Below are positions 59,468 to 64,000 of a stretch of 64,000 nucleotides of DNA, in pieces; position 1 is the stretch's first letter, and each line of letters begins with the position of its first letter. Source of the DNA: Mediterraneibacter butyricigenes (lineage in GTDB: Bacteria > Bacillota > Clostridia > Lachnospirales > Lachnospiraceae); NCBI RefSeq assembly GCF_003574295.1, contig NZ_BHGK01000001.1, forward strand, positions 2,418,001-2,482,000, given 5' to 3'. A model generated the notes under the pieces. The model was not told where the DNA came from. It was given only the letters and a program-made list of their open reading frames with translations, and did not search any database. The position numbers were made by a program, and so were the translations under genes.

Positions 59468-61546
59468 ATGGATGAACAGAATGTAAAAGAAAGACAGGAG
59501 ATCTGCACAGAACGACATCTCCTGGCAAAAGAGAGAATGGAACATATGAAAAAGGAAGAGACCGCCTGCGGAAAATTTGCTGAATATTTCCGGACGGTTT
59601 CTTCTTTTCTGACGGATGTGGAAGCGGCATATGAACTGGTGAGAACCGGAAAGTGGAAGACATTTTCTGTGGAAGAAAAGCAGACATGGAATCAACGGCT
59701 TTATCAGGATGTTTTACCGGAGCAATATGGAAAAAGTTATGCAAATCCAACGTATGCGGTGAAAAAGTTGGGAGAATACGGACAGCTTTTGAGTACGTTG
59801 TACACAGAACTTCGTGGTGCAATTCCTTATGCATTTGAGCAGAAAGAAGAGTATCTGACGATTCTGGAGGAACTGTTTCTGGAGATGTACGGACATTTCG
59901 AAGAAGAGGAACAGCCGCTGAAAAAAAGTCTGGAAAAGACATTGTACTGGTATGCCAGTGATTACAGTGACGTATTTCTTGCAGACCGTGTGGCAGAGCA
60001 GGTGGATCCTTCCTGTGATTTTGCGGTGAAGATCGTGAAGGAAAGTGATTGGAAAGATCCGTCTTTCCTGTATGATTACGGAGAGTATGTGACAGAAAAT
60101 GAAATCCGCACCTTGCAGCATTTGAACGGTCTTCCGGAGGAAACCCTGAAGAAAATGGCGGATGTTTACACGGAAGGATATCGAATCGGATTTATCAATA
60201 CCGGAAAGGACTTATCGAAAAAAGGAAGCGTAAACATCCGGTACTGTCTGGGGTTTGAACCGGTGATCCGGCTAGCGATTGATAATTTTGCAAAAATGGG
60301 ATTAAAACCGGTTATTTACAGGGCGGCAGTCAGTCTGATCACCAAAAAAGAGCAGTATAAGATCGGATATTATGGTGCGATTGCCAATAAACAGTATGAA
60401 TACGATCACAGAAGTGACGCGGCATTGATTCTGGACAAGCGTTATGTGGAACGCAAGCTGGAAGTGATGAAGCATACGTTTGAGAAGTACGAGAGTCTGG
60501 CTGGAGAGATGGCAGGACCGGCATGCATGGAGATCTTCGGAGAGAAGCCGTTTTCACCGGAGGCAAAATCAGAGGCGGTGAGCTGGAGCGATGCGCAGAA
60601 TCAGCAGGTACTGTTCTATGACAGTAAGGCCAGTCAGATCACCAATCAGTATATTAAGGGCGAGGAACGCAGTTTTACCATCGTGGCCTATCCAGTGCCG
60701 GAGATCGGGGAGAAGTATTCGGAGATTTTTGATGAAGTGATCCGGATCAATACGCTGGATGCTTCTCTTTATGAAAAAGTGCAGCAGACACTGATCGATG
60801 CGTTGGATCAGGGAGAAAAGGTGCATGTACTCGGAAAAGGAGAGAACCAGACGGATCTGTGGATCAATCTCTGGAAGTTGAAGGATCCGCAGAAAGAAAC
60901 GATCTTTGAAAACTGTGTGGCAGACGTAAATATTCCGGTGGGCGAAGTCTTTACTTCACCGGTGCTGAAAGGAACAACCGGAGTTTTAAATGTGGGAAAA
61001 GTCTATCTGAATGAATTGCAGTACCGTAATCTGAAACTGACCTTTGCAGATGGAACGGTTCAGGATTATACCTGTGATAATTTTGAATCGGAAGAGGAAA
61101 ATAAAGCCTACATCCGAAACAATATTCTGCATAATCACGAGACGCTTCCGATGGGAGAATTCGCGATCGGAACCAATACTACGGCTTATGTGGCAGCTAA
61201 AAAATATCAGATCGAAGATAAGATGCCGATTCTGATCGCAGAGAAGATGGGACCGCACTTTGCGGTAGGGGATACCTGTTACAGTTGGTGCGAAGATATC
61301 CGCGTCTATAATCCGAGTGGAAAGGAAATAGTTGCGAAAGACAATGATTTCTCTCTTTTGCGCAAAGAAAATGTCGAAAAAGCCTACTTCCACTGTCATA
61401 CAGATATTACTATACCTTATGAAGAGTTAGAAGAAATAAGTGTAGTGACAAAGAATGGGAACCATATTATACTATTAAAGGACGGAAGATTCGTACTTCC
61501 GGGTACTGAGGTGTTAAATGAACCCTTAAAAGAACTGACAGATTAG
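59468..61546 (+). CDS. M29-family aminopeptidase with N-terminal extension
   Basis: A 692-aa protein. The C-terminal 440 residues are an AmpS/AmpT-type metalloaminopeptidase. Metal ligands are in PVGEVFTSP (Glu about 492), MGEFAIGTN (Glu about 562), GPHFAVGDTCY (His about 596 and Tyr) and HCHTD (about 641), with spacings close to the family's 250/316/345/376. Usual members have about 410 residues, so about 240 extra N-terminal residues form an additional helical domain (a YWYASDY...DRVAEQVDP region ends it). That domain is not recognised. GGAGG precedes the ATG; the gene sits 23 nt before purE. Confidence 0.88.
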   Translation: MDEQNVKERQEICTERHLLAKERMEHMKKEETACGKFAEYFRTVSSFLTDVEAAYELVRTGKWKTFSVEEKQTWNQRLYQDVLPEQYGKSYANPTYAVKKLGEYGQLLSTLYTELRGAIPYAFEQKEEYLTILEELFLEMYGHFEEEEQPLKKSLEKTLYWYASDYSDVFLADRVAEQVDPSCDFAVKIVKESDWKDPSFLYDYGEYVTENEIRTLQHLNGLPEETLKKMADVYTEGYRIGFINTGKDLSKKGSVNIRYCLGFEPVIRLAIDNFAKMGLKPVIYRAAVSLITKKEQYKIGYYGAIANKQYEYDHRSDAALILDKRYVERKLEVMKHTFEKYESLAGEMAGPACMEIFGEKPFSPEAKSEAVSWSDAQNQQVLFYDSKASQITNQYIKGEERSFTIVAYPVPEIGEKYSEIFDEVIRINTLDASLYEKVQQTLIDALDQGEKVHVLGKGENQTDLWINLWKLKDPQKETIFENCVADVNIPVGEVFTSPVLKGTTGVLNVGKVYLNELQYRNLKLTFADGTVQDYTCDNFESEEENKAYIRNNILHNHETLPMGEFAIGTNTTAYVAAKKYQIEDKMPILIAEKMGPHFAVGDTCYSWCEDIRVYNPSGKEIVAKDNDFSLLRKENVEKAYFHCHTDITIPYEELEEISVVTKNGNHIILLKDGRFVLPGTEVLNEPLKELTD

Positions 61547-61569
61547 GACGAAAGAAAGGTGGAAAAGAC

Positions 61570-62082
61570 ATGCCGAAAGTTGGAATTGTAATGGGAAGTG
61601 ACTCGGATTTAAAAGTCATGAGCAAAGCGGCAGACACTCTGACAAAGTTTGGAATCGATTTTGAGATGACGATCATCTCAGCGCATCGGGAACCGGATGT
61701 GTTCTTTGAATGGGCAAAAGGAGCAGAAGACAGAGGGGTGAAGGTGATCATAGCCGGAGCCGGAATGGCGGCACATCTTCCGGGAATGTGTGCAGCATTA
61801 TTCCCAATGCCGGTAATCGGAGTTCCGCTTTCCGGAAGCAAACTGGATGGCATGGATGCAGTCTTTTCTATTTTACAGATGCCGCCGGGAGTACCTGTTG
61901 CGACCGTTGCAATAGACGGCGGAATGAATGCGGCAGTGCTTGCTGCAAAAATCCTTTCAATTGATAATAAAGAATTGCTCGAGAAAGTGAAAAGTTTCTC
62001 TGCGGAGCAAAAAGAAGCAGTTCAGAAGAAAGCAGAAAAGTTGGATGAAATTGGGTATCAGGCATATCTGGAGGGAAAATAA
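61570..62082 (+). CDS. N5-carboxyaminoimidazole ribonucleotide mutase (PurE)
   Basis: A 170-aa class I Pur[10 protein letters not shown] at the start, SAHREPD (catalytic His) and [12 protein letters not shown] (phosphate and substrate loop) are diagnostic. It moves the carboxyl group from N5-CAIR to CAIR in purine synthesis. AAAGGTGG precedes it; it opens the purE-purM-purN-purD run. No purine riboswitch is visible upstream. Confidence 0.96.
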   Translation: MPKVGIVMGSDSDLKVMSKAADTLTKFGIDFEMTIISAHREPDVFFEWAKGAEDRGVKVIIAGAGMAAHLPGMCAALFPMPVIGVPLSGSKLDGMDAVFSILQMPPGVPVATVAIDGGMNAAVLAAKILSIDNKELLEKVKSFSAEQKEAVQKKAEKLDEIGYQAYLEGK

Positions 62083-62084
62083 AG

Positions 62085-63110
62085 ATGGATTATAAGAAAG
62101 CTGGAGTTGATATTGAAGCAGGTTACAAGTCTGTAGAATTGATGAAAGAACATGTTCGTTCGACCATGCGTGCCGAAGTCCTTGGCGGACTGGGCGGATT
62201 CTCCGGAGCTTTTTCTCTGGAGAAGATCAAAGAGATGGAAGAGCCGGTGCTTCTGTCCGGGACAGACGGATGCGGAACCAAGGTGAAACTGGCGATGATC
62301 CTTGATAAGCACGATACCATCGGAATCGATGCCGTTGCTATGTGTGTGAATGATATCGCATGTGCCGGTGGCGAGCCTTTATTCTTCCTGGATTACATTG
62401 CCTGTGGAAAGAATTATCCGGAAAAGATCGCATCCATTGTAAGCGGAGTGGCAGAAGGATGCCGTCAGTCCGGTGCGGCGCTGATCGGCGGAGAGACGGC
62501 GGAACATCCGGGACTGATGCCGGAGGATGAATATGATCTGGCCGGATTTGCAGTCGGAGTCTGTGATAAAAAGGAAATGATCACCGGAGAAACCCTGAAA
62601 GACGGAGATACACTGATCGGACTTGCCTCATCGGGTGTCCACAGCAATGGATTTTCTCTGGTACGTAAAGTGTTTGAGATGACAGAAGAGTCTCTGAATA
62701 CATATTATGACAGTCTGAACGGAACTCTGGGAGAAGTGCTTCTTGCACCGACCCGGATTTATGTGAAGGCGTTAAAGGCATTGAAAGATGCGGGTATCAA
62801 AGTGAAAGCATGCAGCCATATTACAGGCGGTGGCTTCTATGAAAATATTCCAAGAATGTTGATTGAGGGAACCCATGCAGTTGTGGAGAAGAACAGCTAT
62901 CCGGTACCTCCGATCTTTGATCTGCTTTCAAAAGAAGGCCAGATCGAAGATCAGATGATGTACAATACCTTCAATATGGGGCTGGGAATGGTTCTGGCAA
63001 TTGATCCGGCAGATAAGGATCAGACACTGGAGGTCTTGGAGAAAGCCGGAGAGTCTGCATACGTGGTTGGTAAGATCGAAGCCGGAGAAAAGGGAGTGAC
63101 CTTATGTTAA
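62085..63110 (+). CDS. Phosphoribosylformylglycinamidine cyclo-ligase (PurM)
   Basis: A 341-aa AIR synthetase. [17 protein letters not shown] at the start, [12 protein letters not shown] (ATP loop), GGETAEHPG and [15 protein letters not shown] are the family markers. It starts 3 nt after the purE stop, with GGAGGG inside the purE end, and overlaps purN by 7 nt. Confidence 0.96.
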   Translation: MDYKKAGVDIEAGYKSVELMKEHVRSTMRAEVLGGLGGFSGAFSLEKIKEMEEPVLLSGTDGCGTKVKLAMILDKHDTIGIDAVAMCVNDIACAGGEPLFFLDYIACGKNYPEKIASIVSGVAEGCRQSGAALIGGETAEHPGLMPEDEYDLAGFAVGVCDKKEMITGETLKDGDTLIGLASSGVHSNGFSLVRKVFEMTEESLNTYYDSLNGTLGEVLLAPTRIYVKALKALKDAGIKVKACSHITGGGFYENIPRMLIEGTHAVVEKNSYPVPPIFDLLSKEGQIEDQMMYNTFNMGLGMVLAIDPADKDQTLEVLEKAGESAYVVGKIEAGEKGVTLC

Positions 63111-63721
63111 GAGTGTTAGTCTGTGTTTCCGGTGGAGGAACCAATCTCCAGGCGATCATTGATGCGGTGGAAAACGGAACCATCACCAACACAAAGCTGG
63201 TTGGGGTTCTGAGCAACCAGCCCAAGGCCTATGCGCTGGAACGTGCGAAGACACACGGGATTCCGGGAGCTTGCGTTTCCAGAAAAGATTTCGGGACGAA
63301 AGAGGCATTTCAGAAGAAATTCTTAGAGACGATCGATGGATTTGAGCCGGATCTGATCGTACTGGCAGGCTTTCTTGTGGTATTGCCAAAAGAACTGATC
63401 GAGAAATATGAGAACCGTATCATCAACATTCATCCATCCCTGATCCCGTCTTTCTGCGGGAAAGGGTTCTATGGACTGAAAGTTCATGAAGAGGCATTGA
63501 AACGTGGAGTCAAAGTGACAGGCGCAACAGTACATTTTGTGGATGAGGGTACCGATACCGGTCCGATCCTGATCCAGAAAGCCGTGGAAGTTCAGGAAGG
63601 TGATACACCGGAAATTCTGCAGCGAAGAGTGATGGAAGAAGCGGAATGGAAGATCCTGCCGCGGGCAATCGATGAGATTGCAAACGGAAAGATTCTGTTG
63701 GGAAAGGAGCAGGCATTATGA
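63104..63721 (+). CDS. Phosphoribosylglycinamide formyltransferase (PurN)
   Basis: A 205-aa folate-dependent GAR transformylase. [14 protein letters not shown] (phosphate loop), the catalytic [18 protein letters not shown] (Asn, His) and [15 protein letters not shown] (catalytic Asp) are intact. It overlaps purM by 7 nt and purD by 4 nt. Confidence 0.96.
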   Translation: MLRVLVCVSGGGTNLQAIIDAVENGTITNTKLVGVLSNQPKAYALERAKTHGIPGACVSRKDFGTKEAFQKKFLETIDGFEPDLIVLAGFLVVLPKELIEKYENRIINIHPSLIPSFCGKGFYGLKVHEEALKRGVKVTGATVHFVDEGTDTGPILIQKAVEVQEGDTPEILQRRVMEEAEWKILPRAIDEIANGKILLGKEQAL

Positions 63722-64000
63722 AAGTACTGATTGTAGGAAGCGGTGGAAGAGAGCATGCAATCGCAACAAGCGTTGCAAAAAGTTCTAAAGTAGAGAAGAT
63801 ATATTGTGCACCGGGAAATGCGGGAATCGCGGCACTGGCGGAATGTGTGGAGATTCAGGCAATGGATTTTGAACGCCTGGTCGCATTTGCAAAGGAAGCT
63901 CAGATTGATCTGTGTATTGTGGGAATGGACGATCCGCTGGTAGGCGGACTGGTGGATGAGATGGAAGCCGCCGGAATCCGTACCTTTGGACCGAGAAAAA
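63718..64000 (+). CDS. Phosphoribosylamine-glycine ligase (PurD), partial
   Basis: The first 94 codons of purD; the gene runs off the right edge. The N-terminal motif [14 protein letters not shown] and [13 protein letters not shown] are typical of the GARS N-domain. The ATG overlaps the purN stop (ATGA), with AAAGGAG upstream. It makes GAR from phosphoribosylamine and glycine. Confidence 0.95.
   Translation, partial: MKVLIVGSGGREHAIATSVAKSSKVEKIYCAPGNAGIAALAECVEIQAMDFERLVAFAKEAQIDLCIVGMDDPLVGGLVDEMEAAGIRTFGPRK

Noticed and set aside
61547-61569. Purine riboswitch before purE
   Set aside because: Only 23 nt separate purE from the aminopeptidase gene; there is no room for an aptamer, and none is visible upstream of the nucleoside operon either.

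Overview
The window reads as a chromosomal segment of a low-to-mid GC, Gram-positive gut anaerobe of the Clostridia, most likely family Lachnospiraceae (Blautia, Dorea or Ruminococcus-like). The reasons are strong AGGAGG-type ribosome sites, AddAB rather than RecBCD, a pyrK/pyrD type-1B dihydroorotate dehydrogenase, an FtsEX/M23/S41 division cluster, a RelQ-type alarmone synthetase, an alpha/beta-type small acid-soluble spore protein and the PadR-DUF1700-DUF4097-PspC envelope cluster. I see no rRNA, tRNA, prophage, insertion sequence or CRISPR. Genus-level placement is inference.

Layout. 0.2-4.0 kb: a MacB-like three-gene ABC system with a secreted CARDB-type protein encoded between ATPase and permease. 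4.1-6.0 kb (minus strand): RelQ-like synthetase and a PfoR-type PTS IIC protein. 6.2-15 kb: a DeoR-regulated operon with an MtnA-type isomerase, a BMP/nucleoside ABC importer, a DeoD-type phosphorylase and a class II aldolase, which together read as a nucleoside-to-DHAP salvage route. 15.3-21.6 kb: pstSCAB-phoU-phoB-phoR behind a Pho-box-like promoter; PstS is circularly permuted relative to the usual order. 21.5-23.5 kb: an AraC regulator (minus) and a DapF-family protein with both catalytic cysteines replaced by serine. 23.5-31.8 kb: a structured GC-rich element, addB, addA, DUF1294, maf. 32-35.5 kb: the PadR envelope cluster, PspC, a spore protein and a degenerate GT26-like protein. 35.7-40.9 kb: a PucR-type regulator and ftsE-ftsX-M23-S41. 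41-44.9 kb: an LRR protein, a VWA protein and a MoxR ATPase. 45-50.5 kb: pyrC-pyrF-pyrK-pyrD and an M18 aminopeptidase. 50.5-54.4 kb: tandem repeats, a MATE exporter, a HAD phosphatase and a fluoride-riboswitch-controlled cation/proton antiporter. 54.4-57.6 kb: a decaying stretch with a frameshifted CPBP-like gene, a TetR remnant and a frameshifted methyltransferase. 57.7-61.5 kb: pyrE, small membrane proteins, VanZ and an enlarged M29 aminopeptidase. 61.6-64 kb: purE-purM-purN-purD, the last running off the window.

The most interesting points are the phosphorylase-isomerase-aldolase nucleoside operon, whose phosphorylase has lost the histidine that normally contacts the ribose 5'-hydroxyl; the DapF homologue with Ser73/Ser220; the permuted PstS; the fluoride riboswitch in front of a CPA-type antiporter; and the multi-hairpin element ahead of addB. 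All family calls rest on motif recognition and memory of homologues; no database search was run.
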